Assembly (NCBI GenBank): GCA_012026835.1
Contig: VEPN01000002.1
Coordinates: 99,726 to 163,725, forward strand
Source of the DNA: Candidatus Methanoperedens sp.
GTDB lineage: Archaea; Halobacteriota; Methanosarcinia; Methanosarcinales; Methanoperedenaceae
Direction of reading: 5' to 3'
Length of the DNA stretch: 64,000 bases
Part shown: piece after piece, positions 51,311 to 60,926 of the stretch
Layout of the letters: each line of letters begins with the position of its first letter
Position numbering within the stretch: position 1 is the first letter of the stretch
The notes under the pieces: generated by a model
What the model was told of the DNA's origin: nothing
What the model saw: only the letters and a program-made list of their open reading frames with translations
Databases searched by the model: none
Position numbers and translations under genes: made by a program

Positions 51311-54300
51311 TTACTCGCCGCAATATAATTTATATCCGCATTCCTTGCATGCGCTTTCATTTTTGGTTTTATCGAATCCATGTTCGTAATCATGTGCGAT
51401 GAGCTTTGCAATTTCAATCATATTATCAATAGCAGCCCCGTCAAGCGGTTCCGCTCTTGAATTGCCTGTGCTCTCATATTTTCCATCCTTTAGTTCGAAT
51501 GTCCTTGGAGCAGGAAGTGCCAGCAGTTCAAGCGTGAGTTTTATCACCTTTAATTGCGGGTGGATATTTTCAAGACCGCAGGCGTAAAGTAAAAGCTGTT
51601 TTGAACGCTCCTCGGGACCGGGTTCGTATTTTCCAGTCTTGTAATCGATAATCTCCACCTCATTCTGAGTCCCCGGGATTTTATCAACGCGGTCAATGAA
51701 CCCTTTGAAATTAAACCCGCCTAGAGGTACATTGAACCGCTGCTCAACCATAAGATTATTCGCAATAGTATTCCTGTTGCGCGCCCAGAATACATCAAGC
51801 GCTTCTGTTGCGACCTTAAGATTGATTCCTTTCCATTGTGGTTCTTTCCCAACCATGTCCCTGAGATTATACAACTGCTCCTTTGTTGTTATTTTTTCAA
51901 TCACGGCAATTTCAAGAACCTTGTGGATAAAACTCCCCGTGTTCATGGCTCCTGTGGAGTCCTCCGAGGCGCGAGTAGGCATCATCAGAAGTCCTGCGAG
52001 TTCATACTGTTTGGGACAGTTCTCATAGGTGTTTATCGAGGTCACGCTGAAGGTCATGCTTGCAGGATTGAATTTCAAGCCACTTTTATTCTCTTTTATC
52101 CTGTAGAGAATTTTATCAACATCATCTGAGGGATCTATTTTTGACCAGTTGGAATCAATAAATTTCTTGAAATCCATTATTTTCCCGTTCTTCAATGCCT
52201 GATACAGCAACGTATTTTTCATTATTTCATTGATGTCTCCTGAATCCAGTAACTCAATGATAAGTCTTTTACGCACGGCTTTTTCTCGGTCAAGCGTGCT
52301 GTCCTTTACCATCTCCCTGACTTTTGTTTCAGTATCCCGGAAATAGCTGAGATCACCTACTGTGATATTTCCTCCGGCCCTCCAGTTGTCATATCCGATA
52401 TCCGTAAGGAATTCAGAAGGCTCTCTTTCATCTTCCCCATATTTCACGGCCAGGGTCAGGAAAAGATGTTCTCTTGCTCTAGTCAACGCAACATAAGCAA
52501 GACGCCTTTCTTCTTCCCTTTTGATTTCTTTTTTCCGCTCTTTAACGGCTTTGTCAATATCAGTGATTGATTTGTCCTCGAAGATATCACTGTACTGCTC
52601 CATTAATTCCGGCGGGATGAGCGGTTCAACGCCACCGCGATATAGAGGGAATTTATCTTTGGCAAGGTTTGTGAGAAAAACAACACTAAACTCCAGTCCT
52701 TTTGCCGCATGTATTGACATGAGATTTATGGCATCCTCACTTTCGATTCTTGCTGGAGGAGGGTTACCATCCATCTCATCGAGTATTTCAAGATAATCTA
52801 TGAAACTGCTCAGGTCTTTTCTATGGAACTCCTCAAAATTCCTAGCTAATTCATAAAGCTGCCTCAGATTTAATAGAGCTTCCCGGCTTCTTATAGTATC
52901 CGTGTGTACAAACTGTCTTGAAAGACCTGATTGGTCATATACCTCAAGAATAAAATCAGATATATCGAGATTTTTCTTTCCGCATAGAGACTCTATCCTC
53001 TTTCTTACGTTGCTGATGATCTCAAGACCGCTTCTTGTAAGTCTGAGTTTATCGATATGATGATAAATGACTTCCTGAAATGAAACATATGTCTTCTTTA
53101 TAAATTCTCCAATCCTGATGGAATCTTCCTGATTCAGAGCATTGTTATAATGGAATATTCTCCACCATGCTTCTGTTCCTCGTGCCGTAGGATGAGAGAC
53201 ATTGTTGATGACGTACAGGTAGGCTAATGCTGTCTTTATTTCTGACTGCTTCAGGAAGTCCGTATCGTCTTTGACCCTGAATGGAAGACCTCGATTCTCA
53301 AGGGCATATCTCACCTTCCGCCCCTGGGCATGTGTCCTATATAATACAGCGATCTCTTTCGGAGCAATACCCTGTGCCAGAAATTCCTCGATCTTCTCAA
53401 CTATGGCTCTTGCTTCTTCGTTATCATCTTCTGTTTCAATAATACGGACATTCTCTCCTTCAATATTTTCGTGGTTTTTGAGGAGCTGGCATTCTTTCTT
53501 TTTCTCTTCCCCATAATTCTTTTCGATCAGCGTATGAGCTACCCTGAGTATCTTATTGGTTGACCTGAAACTCACATCCAATGACACGATTTCTTTATCA
53601 GAAAGATTGAATTGCTTCCCGAACTCCTCGATATTATTTGTATATGCTCCCCGGAACGCGTATATGGTCTGGTTCGGGTCTGCCACCACTGTTATGTTCT
53701 TGTTAGCCGATGTGAGCTTTTTTATAAGTTCGAACTGGACATAATTGGTATCCTGGAATTCGTCAATAATGATGTAGCGGAAGGTGTCGTTCAATTCCTG
53801 CGTACCGTATACATCGAGATACCAGAGGGCGATCTTATTGAGGTCACCGTAATCCAGTGCGCCTATAGCTGATTTCTTCTCTTCGTATTTTTCCCAGGCT
53901 GATATGAAGTTTGAATATTTCAGGTATTCTTCATAGTTGTCTATGAATTCAGAGTATTTTTTCTTCTCTACCTGTTTTGCCTTTTTATCTTCTTTGTCTT
54001 TAAATTCCTGAAGATGGAAGGTGTTGAGCCTGAATTTGGATTCCTGGTATAGTTCCTTCCACTTGGTCTCATCCTTTTCGATATCCTGAACCTGTTTCTT
54101 GAGCTTTTCAAGAAATTCTTTGAATTTATCTATCGAGATATTCAGGTCTTTTGCTTTTCCGATCGTGTTCGCGTACAGGCTGGCAGTCCTTGCATCAATC
54201 CTGATCTCCCTGAATATGAAAATGGCTGAATCCATCTCCTCAAATATCTTGAAGTCACCGGGAACTTTGCATCTGTCCGCATGATCTTTGATAAGCTCGG

Positions 54301-54574
54301 CGCAGAATGAGTGAAAAGTCTTAACGATCACTTCCTTTCCCTGAAGGAGTTTCTCGACTTTTTCGCGCATATTCCTTGCGGCTTCTTTTGAGAAGGTGAG
54401 CGCGAGGATGTGTGATGAGTCGATGTCTTCCTTTTCGACCATGTATGCGATCTTGGCAGTGATGGTTGTTGTTTTGCCTGTGCCTGCGCCGGCGAGGATA
54501 AGCTGAGGGGCTTGTATGTGTTTTATGGCTTCAAGCTGTCGCGGTTTTAGGGATGAGAGGAGGGAGTCTAACAA
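51311..54574 (-). CDS. UvrD/PcrA-type helicase with C-terminal Fe-S PD-(D/E)XK nuclease
   Basis: A 1087-residue superfamily 1A helicase-nuclease. Walker A is GAGTGKTT (29-36); motif II is IIDEFQDTN, motif III VADPNQTIYAFRGA, motif V INLMSIHAAKGLEFSVVF and motif VI YVALTRARE. The C-terminal nuclease has CPKQYELA, EIIDYKTGKYEP and CKECGYKLYC, so four Cys frame the nuclease as in AddB and Cas4. It should process double-strand breaks in a RecBCD/AddAB-like way. It ends 73 bases from the convergent cas6 gene. Confidence 0.9.
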   Translation of the reverse strand: MLDSLLSSLKPRQLEAIKHIQAPQLILAGAGTGKTTTITAKIAYMVEKEDIDSSHILALTFSKEAARNMREKVEKLLQGKEVIVKTFHSFCAELIKDHADRCKVPGDFKIFEEMDSAIFIFREIRIDARTASLYANTIGKAKDLNISIDKFKEFLEKLKKQVQDIEKDETKWKELYQESKFRLNTFHLQEFKDKEDKKAKQVEKKKYSEFIDNYEEYLKYSNFISAWEKYEEKKSAIGALDYGDLNKIALWYLDVYGTQELNDTFRYIIIDEFQDTNYVQFELIKKLTSANKNITVVADPNQTIYAFRGAYTNNIEEFGKQFNLSDKEIVSLDVSFRSTNKILRVAHTLIEKNYGEEKKKECQLLKNHENIEGENVRIIETEDDNEEARAIVEKIEEFLAQGIAPKEIAVLYRTHAQGRKVRYALENRGLPFRVKDDTDFLKQSEIKTALAYLYVINNVSHPTARGTEAWWRIFHYNNALNQEDSIRIGEFIKKTYVSFQEVIYHHIDKLRLTRSGLEIISNVRKRIESLCGKKNLDISDFILEVYDQSGLSRQFVHTDTIRSREALLNLRQLYELARNFEEFHRKDLSSFIDYLEILDEMDGNPPPARIESEDAINLMSIHAAKGLEFSVVFLTNLAKDKFPLYRGGVEPLIPPELMEQYSDIFEDKSITDIDKAVKERKKEIKREEERRLAYVALTRAREHLFLTLAVKYGEDEREPSEFLTDIGYDNWRAGGNITVGDLSYFRDTETKVREMVKDSTLDREKAVRKRLIIELLDSGDINEIMKNTLLYQALKNGKIMDFKKFIDSNWSKIDPSDDVDKILYRIKENKSGLKFNPASMTFSVTSINTYENCPKQYELAGLLMMPTRASEDSTGAMNTGSFIHKVLEIAVIEKITTKEQLYNLRDMVGKEPQWKGINLKVATEALDVFWARNRNTIANNLMVEQRFNVPLGGFNFKGFIDRVDKIPGTQNEVEIIDYKTGKYEPGPEERSKQLLLYACGLENIHPQLKVIKLTLELLALPAPRTFELKDGKYESTGNSRAEPLDGAAIDNMIEIAKLIAHDYEHGFDKTKNESACKECGYKLYCGE

Positions 54575-54682
54575 ATATACACCACCATTTTAGGTTGGCT
54601 AAAGGAATACGTCTGGAATAATAATACTTTGCAAGAAATATTTTAGTTATTTTATGACCAACATCTTCAAGCGAAATAGCAG

Positions 54683-55291
54683 TTAAGTTTCTTGCTCGAT
54701 ATTCTTGATGATCTTCCTCAGGAAAACCTGGAACTCACTGAGAAAGGAGTAAAAATCCATATCATCTATCTCTGACAAAAGCAAGTCCCGTTCTCTGCCC
54801 CAATCAAATATCTTTCCCGATTGTAAGAGGGCATTTTTCTCTTTCAGGTTGAACCGGTACTTGTCATAGAGCTCAATAGCAAAGTTCGTCTTGCTTACTA
54901 TGCACCCCTCCACATCCTCCAATTTAATCCCTAGCCGCTTGCAGATAAAGTAAACATCAAGGAAATCCCTCGCCTTCGTTCCTTCCCTTGTTAGAAGTGC
55001 CCTGACTTTTTCGCTGAGTATCTCGCGGATGTCGTAAACGCTGAAGTCTATCTTCCTCGTATATTCCGCATACTCAGGGAACAGCGCCTCAAGCTCCTCG
55101 TGCTCGCCTGTAAGCAATCCGCTCAGTTCTCCGTCCCTGGGCGGAAAGCACATACTTTCGACAAAGTTGATCTGCACTTTAAGGAAGCTGCGGCGGTTTA
55201 AGACTTCAGACATGTACCAGATCCTTCTCGATCAATCCTTTCTCTTGATGTCAAGGATTCTGGCAACCTCATTTACAAAATCACCCCTCAC
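54683..55291 (-). pseudogene. Broken AbiEii-type nucleotidyltransferase toxin
   Basis: The 3' part (54683-55213) encodes 176 residues that match the AbiEii C-terminus, including YDIREILSEKVRALLTREGTKARDFLDVYFI. The 5' end starts at GTG 55291, overlapping the abiEi stop as GTGA, and encodes RGDFVNEVARILDIKRK, then continues in another frame as GLIEKDLVH, the usual AbiEii opening. Between these the nucleotidyltransferase core (about 100 residues, with the GS...D.D motif) is deleted. A frameshift plus deletion makes toxin activity unlikely. Confidence 0.8.
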
Positions 55292-55926
55292 CCAATCACC
55301 CTCTCCACTATTTCAGTCACTGTTTTAGGATACTTCTTTGCGTAGCTCATCAACGTCTCTTTCGAACCCTGCTTAGCCCATTCGGATATATCGAGGACTA
55401 TCTTGTCGTCAGGAACTCCGTTATACTTCCAGATGTATATGAAATCAAGGACAGTCTTCTCAGGGTCTGAATATCTTACGATCTCATCTTTTTGGTTTAT
55501 GCCAAAGCTAACCAGCGAAGGCGATAGCTTGGTGAACTTGAATTTGTAGCCAGCTATGTTTATGGGGTTTGCCCTGAACAGAGTATCGTTGATCACATCC
55601 TCCACCGCAAAATACTCATGAGTCATGTTATTAAGTTTCAGTGCAGTATGCAGCCCAAAATACCAGTTTCTCACATTCTTCAATTCCAGCCCCTTTGCTA
55701 CAAGTTCCAGATGGCTGTATTTGCTCCTTCCAAGCTTCATTTCATCAAGGGGCCTAACGTAGAATATTCCTCTGAATATCCTTGTCAGATAGCCTTGTGC
55801 AATGAAATACCGGATCACTGTGGTATAGTCCAATTTCATTGATTTGCAGTACAGTTCCAACTCCTTTGACGTGACGAACTCTTTATTTTCTATACGAAGC
55901 TTTTTGAGGAGAACACTCATTCTCAT
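55288..55926 (-). CDS. AbiEi-family antitoxin/regulator
   Basis: A 212-residue protein with an N-terminal winged helix (FVTSKELELYCKSMKLDYTTVIRYFIAQGYLTRIFRGIFYVRP) and the AbiEi C-terminal domain (KYSHLELVAKGL, PEKTVLDFIYIW). AbiEi represses the operon and neutralises AbiEii in type IV toxin-antitoxin systems. It appears intact although its partner is broken. The region upstream is AT-rich with repeats of ATATCACATATAG type, possible operators. Confidence 0.83.
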   Translation of the reverse strand: MRMSVLLKKLRIENKEFVTSKELELYCKSMKLDYTTVIRYFIAQGYLTRIFRGIFYVRPLDEMKLGRSKYSHLELVAKGLELKNVRNWYFGLHTALKLNNMTHEYFAVEDVINDTLFRANPINIAGYKFKFTKLSPSLVSFGINQKDEIVRYSDPEKTVLDFIYIWKYNGVPDDKIVLDISEWAKQGSKETLMSYAKKYPKTVTEIVERVIG

Positions 55927-55988
55927 TTATATCACAATATCACATATAGTATTACCTTTTGATATATATCACTATGTGTGATTTAGCC

Positions 55989-56119
55989 TCGAATCTCTTG
56001 AAGTCGCCGGGAACTTTACATCTGTCTGCATGGTCTTTGATGAGTTCGGCGCAGAATGAGTGAAGGATCTTAACGATTACTTCTTCTCCCTGAAGGAGTT
56101 CTTTGACTTTTTCGCACAT
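55989..56119 (-). pseudogene. Relic of a second UvrD-like helicase gene
   Basis: On the minus strand this encodes MCEKVKELLQGEE, then LHSFCAELIKDHADRCKVPGDF, nearly identical to residues just after motif Ia of the helicase at 51311-54574 (DNA copy around 54243-54370). Only about 43 codons remain and no helicase frame continues on either side. The AbiE genes lie between relic and intact gene. Confidence 0.85.
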
Positions 56120-56299
56120 GTTTTTTGAACTTACTATCTTAAAAGCAGTTGGAAAGCGAATTGAAAGTAATTAGAAAGGGCTAATCAAGACATTCCGACT
56201 ATTGTTGGCAGGCAATAACCCTGTGATTACAGTATTTTTTGCTTTAACTTATGAAGCTAATTCCCTTCTTAGTTTTTTAATTGAAAGAAGTCTATCAGC

Positions 56300-57286
56300 A
56301 TGAAAATAAAAGAGATGATAAAAATGAAAATCGAGTCCAGCGTAGAGATATTCCTAAATGCAGCAATGTTTGAGAGAAATTTGTCGGAAAAGACACTGGA
56401 AGCCTATAAGAGTGATTTAAAGACTTTCAGTCAAACATTCAAACAAAAAGAGGTCGAAGAAATAACTACAGAAAACGTGAGAGAATTCATCGAGTTCTTA
56501 GAAAAGAATCACCATTACAAAGATACTACAATTAAGCGAAAAATAGCAACACTCAAAGTATTCTTTAATTTTGCTGAGCAGGATGGAATAATCGCTGATT
56601 CACCTACAAGGAAGATACGGCAAAAATATAAAATTGCCAAACACTTGCCTAAAGTATTGTCAGAAAGGGAACTTAAAAAGTTATTAAAGGCATCGTATAA
56701 TGAAATAAAATTCTTACAGGAGATGGATGAAAAAAACACGGATGTAGACTTAGAAAATAATGATCTGATCAGAGCACATCGCGACTGTGCAATATTGGAA
56801 ATTCTATTCTCTACGGGGATGCGAATAGGTGAATTGGTAATGCTAAATGTTAATCACATAAATCTGCAAGAACGAACTATTCTAATATTTGGAAAAGGTA
56901 GAAAAGAACGGATTATTTATATATCTAGCGATGAAGTCTTGAATGCTTTAAAAGAATACATAATTCATAGAAAAAATATTCAAACAGATATGCAGGCGCT
57001 TTTATTAAATAGAGACAAGAAAAGACTCAGCATATATTCCATTGAGAATATCTTTAAAAAATACTGTGAGAAGGCAAAGATCAGGAACCATTACACACCG
57101 CATTGCTTGAGACATACTATGGCAACAATGCTGCTGTATAATGGAGCGGATATAAGAGCAGTCCAAGAGATACTGGGGCATGCAAGTGTGGTTACAACTC
57201 AAATTTATACCGAAGTTTCACAAAAACACAAAAAGAAAGTATTGACAAAATTCAATGCTCGAAACAGGATGAAAATGTCATTATAA
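56300..57286 (+). CDS. XerC/D-type tyrosine recombinase
   Basis: A 328-residue recombinase. The N-terminal core-binding domain is SVEIFLNAAMFERNLSEKTLEAYKSDLKTF; the catalytic set is complete: Arg175 (TGMRIGEL), Lys in FGKGRKER, His268 and Arg271 (HCLRHTMA), His294 (LGHASVVTT) and Tyr303. It could be the archaeal Xer for dimer resolution or the integrase of a defence island. The start is ATG 56300 or ATG 56324. Confidence 0.9.
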   Translation: MKIKEMIKMKIESSVEIFLNAAMFERNLSEKTLEAYKSDLKTFSQTFKQKEVEEITTENVREFIEFLEKNHHYKDTTIKRKIATLKVFFNFAEQDGIIADSPTRKIRQKYKIAKHLPKVLSERELKKLLKASYNEIKFLQEMDEKNTDVDLENNDLIRAHRDCAILEILFSTGMRIGELVMLNVNHINLQERTILIFGKGRKERIIYISSDEVLNALKEYIIHRKNIQTDMQALLLNRDKKRLSIYSIENIFKKYCEKAKIRNHYTPHCLRHTMATMLLYNGADIRAVQEILGHASVVTTQIYTEVSQKHKKKVLTKFNARNRMKMSL

Positions 57287-57429
57287 AGTGAGCTTTTATT
57301 CGTGTTGTTACAGCGCGCAGCTAATTGATTTTTCAGAGTATATTCTTAATCAACGATCTAGCTTGTTACCCCCTAAATTATGGTTCTCATCATATCAAAA
57401 TAACCTATAATTATTTTAATGGTGATTAA

Positions 57430-58353
57430 TTGGTCATTTCTCAAGATAATATTGGAGACTTCAATGGGTATGAATTTCGGAATTGGATTAAACGAAAGAA
57501 AGTGATAGATTTCTATAATCAGATTGCCTATGAATATGATGATACAACTGATGAATATTGGAAAAATTATTATGATTGTTTAAACAGTATAATAATAGAA
57601 CTGTTTAATGAAAAAATTCATGGAAAGAAAATATTAGATATTGGTTGCGGGAGTGGTCTCCAGACAACTCTACTAGCGAGCCTCGGTGGAAATGTTACAG
57701 GAATTGATATTACTGAGGGATTAATTAGACTTGCTAATTACAAGATCCAAAACCAGAAGCTGGATTCTTTTTGTTTTACCTCTGATGCAGAATCTCTTCC
57801 ATTCAAAGATAACTCTTTTGATATAATAAATTGCTGTGGAAGTGTATTGGATTATATGGACCATAAAAAAGGAATAAAAGAAATTGGAAGGGTCTTAAAA
57901 CCTAATGGAATATTGATATTAAGTTTCGATAACTGCATCTCATTTGAGTTGCTTTGGATAGCTATCGATTCTTTCGTAGACATTTTTGGATACAAAATTT
58001 CAATTAGGGATATTTATTGCAAATTATTAAATGGGTCAGACGAGCTTATAAATTATCCTCATATAAGAAATGATGGCACGAAAGAATATATCCCGCAGCG
58101 ATTTTTTTCTTTTAATCAAATTAAAAAAGAATTAGCCAAATCAGAGATTAATATTGTTTATTACTATGGAATCAATACCTTAACAAATATATTTCCATTT
58201 ACAATAGCCTCTAACCCAAACTCATCCAAACGCCTAAAGAATATATTATGTTTTTTGACGAAATTAGATAAAGGTTTAATCGATAAGATTCCATTCAATA
58301 GATTTGGTTCTAACATAATAGTGGTAGGCCGCAAACTTCCAACTCAAGAGTAA
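57430..58353 (+). CDS. Class I SAM-dependent methyltransferase
   Basis: A 307-residue methyltransferase. The SAM loop is KILDIGCGSGLQTT, the acidic residue ends GNVTGID, motif II is NSFDIINCCGSVLDYMD, and EIGRVLKPNGILIL is motif III. The TTG start at 57430 is preceded by GGTGATTAA, the local ribosome-site form. The substrate is unknown. It converges on the next gene with a ten-base overlap of the 3' ends. Confidence 0.85.
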   Translation: MVISQDNIGDFNGYEFRNWIKRKKVIDFYNQIAYEYDDTTDEYWKNYYDCLNSIIIELFNEKIHGKKILDIGCGSGLQTTLLASLGGNVTGIDITEGLIRLANYKIQNQKLDSFCFTSDAESLPFKDNSFDIINCCGSVLDYMDHKKGIKEIGRVLKPNGILILSFDNCISFELLWIAIDSFVDIFGYKISIRDIYCKLLNGSDELINYPHIRNDGTKEYIPQRFFSFNQIKKELAKSEINIVYYYGINTLTNIFPFTIASNPNSSKRLKNILCFLTKLDKGLIDKIPFNRFGSNIIVVGRKLPTQE

Positions 58354-60353
58354 ATGTGAGTTACTCTATATCTGATATAGCGCAGATATATATAGCCTGC
58401 AAAAGCCATTGCGAATATGCCAAGAGTTGCAATTGATAATTCAATCGGGGTCTGTAATGTAGCCGTGAGTACTGATAGTCCTAACGAGCCAAACATGATT
58501 AAATTCAGGATATTAAAGGCTTGTGTTGAAACATCAGAGTTTATTGAAATGACCATTGATAGATATTCTTGGCTCATCTCGTAAATCGTTCCATATAACT
58601 TCTCAGTTTTCTCTATCTCTAAATCTATCTCTGAGAGAAGATAAGGAATTCCAATTCTTTGGGAGGCAAGATCAACGAATACCGAAACCCCACTAAGTGC
58701 ACGGGATTTTATTATATTGAGGCGGTTACATAAATCCATGAGCTGGATTGAGTAAACTCTTATATCGATATTGCTTAATATAAACCCTGTAATTTGTACT
58801 TTCCCAATCAATTTCTTTTGTTCTATCAATGTTCTAAGAATAGAGAGTCGTTCTTTTATTTCGATAATCCGTGACTCCATTTCGCTTTCAGTCTTAATCA
58901 TGATATTTCTCAGATCCAGAAGATACATCAAAGTTCCCATATATATCTGAGTCTCCCACTCAGGTAAGGTTGGAGTTAAGAAGACTGCAGAATCTCCCGA
59001 TACTGATATTATTCCATCGATTTTTATCTCGGAGCCTATGTCTTTGATATCCTCATTTAATATTTTTGAAAGATTCATCCAAGTAATCATTTCGGAAGAA
59101 TTTAAAAGACCCTTAAAATAAGGGTACTTTTCTAACAAGTTGTTGATATTCAAATTAGGCTCTGAAAATTGCGATACTTCAAGTATGGTATATGAATTAT
59201 TATATCTTGGTCTCGAAGTATCTTGAACAGTCGATAATAACTTACCTAATATAACTTCAGTAAGATCATGTAGCCTGTAGTTGCCTTCAAAAGAATCAGT
59301 CCAGCCATCAACCGATTCAAATTGAATATTATAGCTTGGGACTGCACCTGAATTCAAGATTTTCAAAAGATATAATGAAAATATATCCTTTTCTTCATCA
59401 ATATGTGTTGAATACTCTATCAGAGCTGTATAATCATGTAAAAGGAAGAAGGTAACTTTTATTCTTGGAAGCTGGCAATCATCTATTTTTGTTTTTATGG
59501 TTATAGTACCAAGATCTGATGATATTCGTTTGAACTCCTGTGAATATTTTGCTGGGATAACAAGCTCTGATGGGGAGTTCATTTTCGTTTTCTTCAGGTA
59601 TGCCATGATTTTTTCGAATCCTGATTTGGAATCAAAATAGAAGTAATCCATCCAGAAGATTCTGATTTTTGTTGCAGTAAGCATTTCTTGTTTTTTCCAG
59701 CACTCAATATCACCAATATACGATTTAGCATCTTGAGAACCTAATACATTCCCCAGTTTTGAAAAGCGCTCGACTGCATCTTTTAATCGCTCTTCAGCCA
59801 GGGAGAAATTTGTTAACGCCTGATCCATAGAATTTTGCCTTATTTCTTGGAAACCCAGCATATTCGTACTCATTCCAGTCGAGAGGTTCTTCCATGCCTC
59901 AGAGTATAGTTTATACTTCTCAAGATTAGCAGGTATAGTTTGCCCAAATCTGCTGATGCTTTCTTCAAATGAATTCATGGCATTGTCATAAAGCTGGTTC
60001 GACTCAATAAAACTGCAAAGTGTCCATGCAGCTTCTGCTTTTTGAAGAAACAAGTGGGCATCTATTACATTTTCTAACCATGCAATGATTTTTTGTTCAT
60101 GAGCTTCCAAATCACCGATTTCAAGTTCTGATAAAAATCCCTTTGCCTTTAGATAGTGCTCATAAGTCTTTTCATAGTTCCAGCTTGTTTCTATATTATA
60201 CCTTCCACGAATAAAATACCCAAGAGCCAGAAGAATTTTATTTTTTTCAGACGGAGGTATGATAATATCAATATCTCGCATTTTTTCGAGATCATCCATC
60301 AATAAAATGCCTTCAATTATTTCATGAATTTGTCTACCTGTAGCTATTTCCAT
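58344..60353 (-). CDS. Large membrane-anchored protein of unknown function
   Basis: A 669-residue protein: a TPR-like helical N-terminal part (about 1-220), a middle domain, a long helical stretch (about 480-600), and two C-terminal membrane helices (FNILNLIMFGSLGLSVLTATL and IELSIATLGIFAMAFAGYIYL). The bulk should be cytoplasmic and anchored by its tail. No enzymatic motif is seen. The end resembles signalling or conflict-system membrane tethers. A trypco2-domain gene lies upstream in the same direction. Confidence 0.7.
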   Translation of the reverse strand: MEIATGRQIHEIIEGILLMDDLEKMRDIDIIIPPSEKNKILLALGYFIRGRYNIETSWNYEKTYEHYLKAKGFLSELEIGDLEAHEQKIIAWLENVIDAHLFLQKAEAAWTLCSFIESNQLYDNAMNSFEESISRFGQTIPANLEKYKLYSEAWKNLSTGMSTNMLGFQEIRQNSMDQALTNFSLAEERLKDAVERFSKLGNVLGSQDAKSYIGDIECWKKQEMLTATKIRIFWMDYFYFDSKSGFEKIMAYLKKTKMNSPSELVIPAKYSQEFKRISSDLGTITIKTKIDDCQLPRIKVTFFLLHDYTALIEYSTHIDEEKDIFSLYLLKILNSGAVPSYNIQFESVDGWTDSFEGNYRLHDLTEVILGKLLSTVQDTSRPRYNNSYTILEVSQFSEPNLNINNLLEKYPYFKGLLNSSEMITWMNLSKILNEDIKDIGSEIKIDGIISVSGDSAVFLTPTLPEWETQIYMGTLMYLLDLRNIMIKTESEMESRIIEIKERLSILRTLIEQKKLIGKVQITGFILSNIDIRVYSIQLMDLCNRLNIIKSRALSGVSVFVDLASQRIGIPYLLSEIDLEIEKTEKLYGTIYEMSQEYLSMVISINSDVSTQAFNILNLIMFGSLGLSVLTATLQTPIELSIATLGIFAMAFAGYIYLRYIRYRVTHIYS

Positions 60354-60391
60354 TATTTACCTCAGTTAAAATAATTATAGGTTATTTTGAG

Positions 60392-60589
60392 TTATTGTGA
60401 TATTTTACTATATAGATTTTTTTGATTAAAATTAAAAAATCTCCATAATCCTTTCCTTAATTCACATCTTGTTTCGACCGGATTTGTTGAGAGCGTTATT
60501 CTATTGTCTGGAAGCTTGTGTTTCACTCCAGCCGGTATTTTTTCTTCAATTATTTTTGTTGATATTAACCTGAATTTATCCTCTTTACC
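60392..60589 (-). other. Open frame without a clear start
   Basis: A minus-strand frame with coding-like composition (FRLISTKIIEEKIPAGVKHK and onward) runs about 65 codons to TAA at 60392. GGAGG stands at its upstream edge but no ATG is in frame; GTG is the only option. It may be a small gene with an unusual start or the broken end of a longer gene fused to the trypco2 gene by a frameshift. Confidence 0.25.
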
Positions 60590-60891
60590 CTCCTATATTG
60601 TGGGTCTAATTTTACCATCTCTTCAATAAAGTCTCCCACTAATTTAATTCCGTCCTCTCTCTCTTGTTTTTCAGTAATTTTATTAGTAACTGAAAATCTT
60701 ATTTTCTGAACATTACTTGTTTCACGATGCCCTCCAACCGAAGCAACAAGAATCTCTGCCCCACCTTTTGCTTTTGAAGTTGTCACAACTGATAGCTCAA
60801 AATCAATCTTTGAATTCAGTCTGTATCCTTCGGGCAATCCTTCCTCCATCTCATTTATGGATTTATTCACGAATTCTTTTAATGTTTTCAT
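60565..60891 (-). CDS. Trypco2-domain protein
   Basis: A 108-residue protein. A short N-terminal helix (LKEFVNKSINEMEEGL) is followed by strands DFELSVVTTSKAKGGAEILVASVGG and KIRFSVTNK, the pattern of the trypsin-co-occurring domain 2, where a beta hairpin with GGA and a glycine turn is typical. Such domains occur as adaptors in bacterial and archaeal conflict systems, often with trypsin-like peptidases or other effectors. No peptidase is seen here. It lies 35 bases beyond the hsdR stop on the same strand. Confidence 0.68.
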   Translation of the reverse strand: MKTLKEFVNKSINEMEEGLPEGYRLNSKIDFELSVVTTSKAKGGAEILVASVGGHRETSNVQKIRFSVTNKITEKQEREDGIKLVGDFIEEMVKLDPQYRRVKRINSG

Positions 60892-60926
60892 TATGTACCT
60901 CTTATATCAACACAAAATTATATGGT

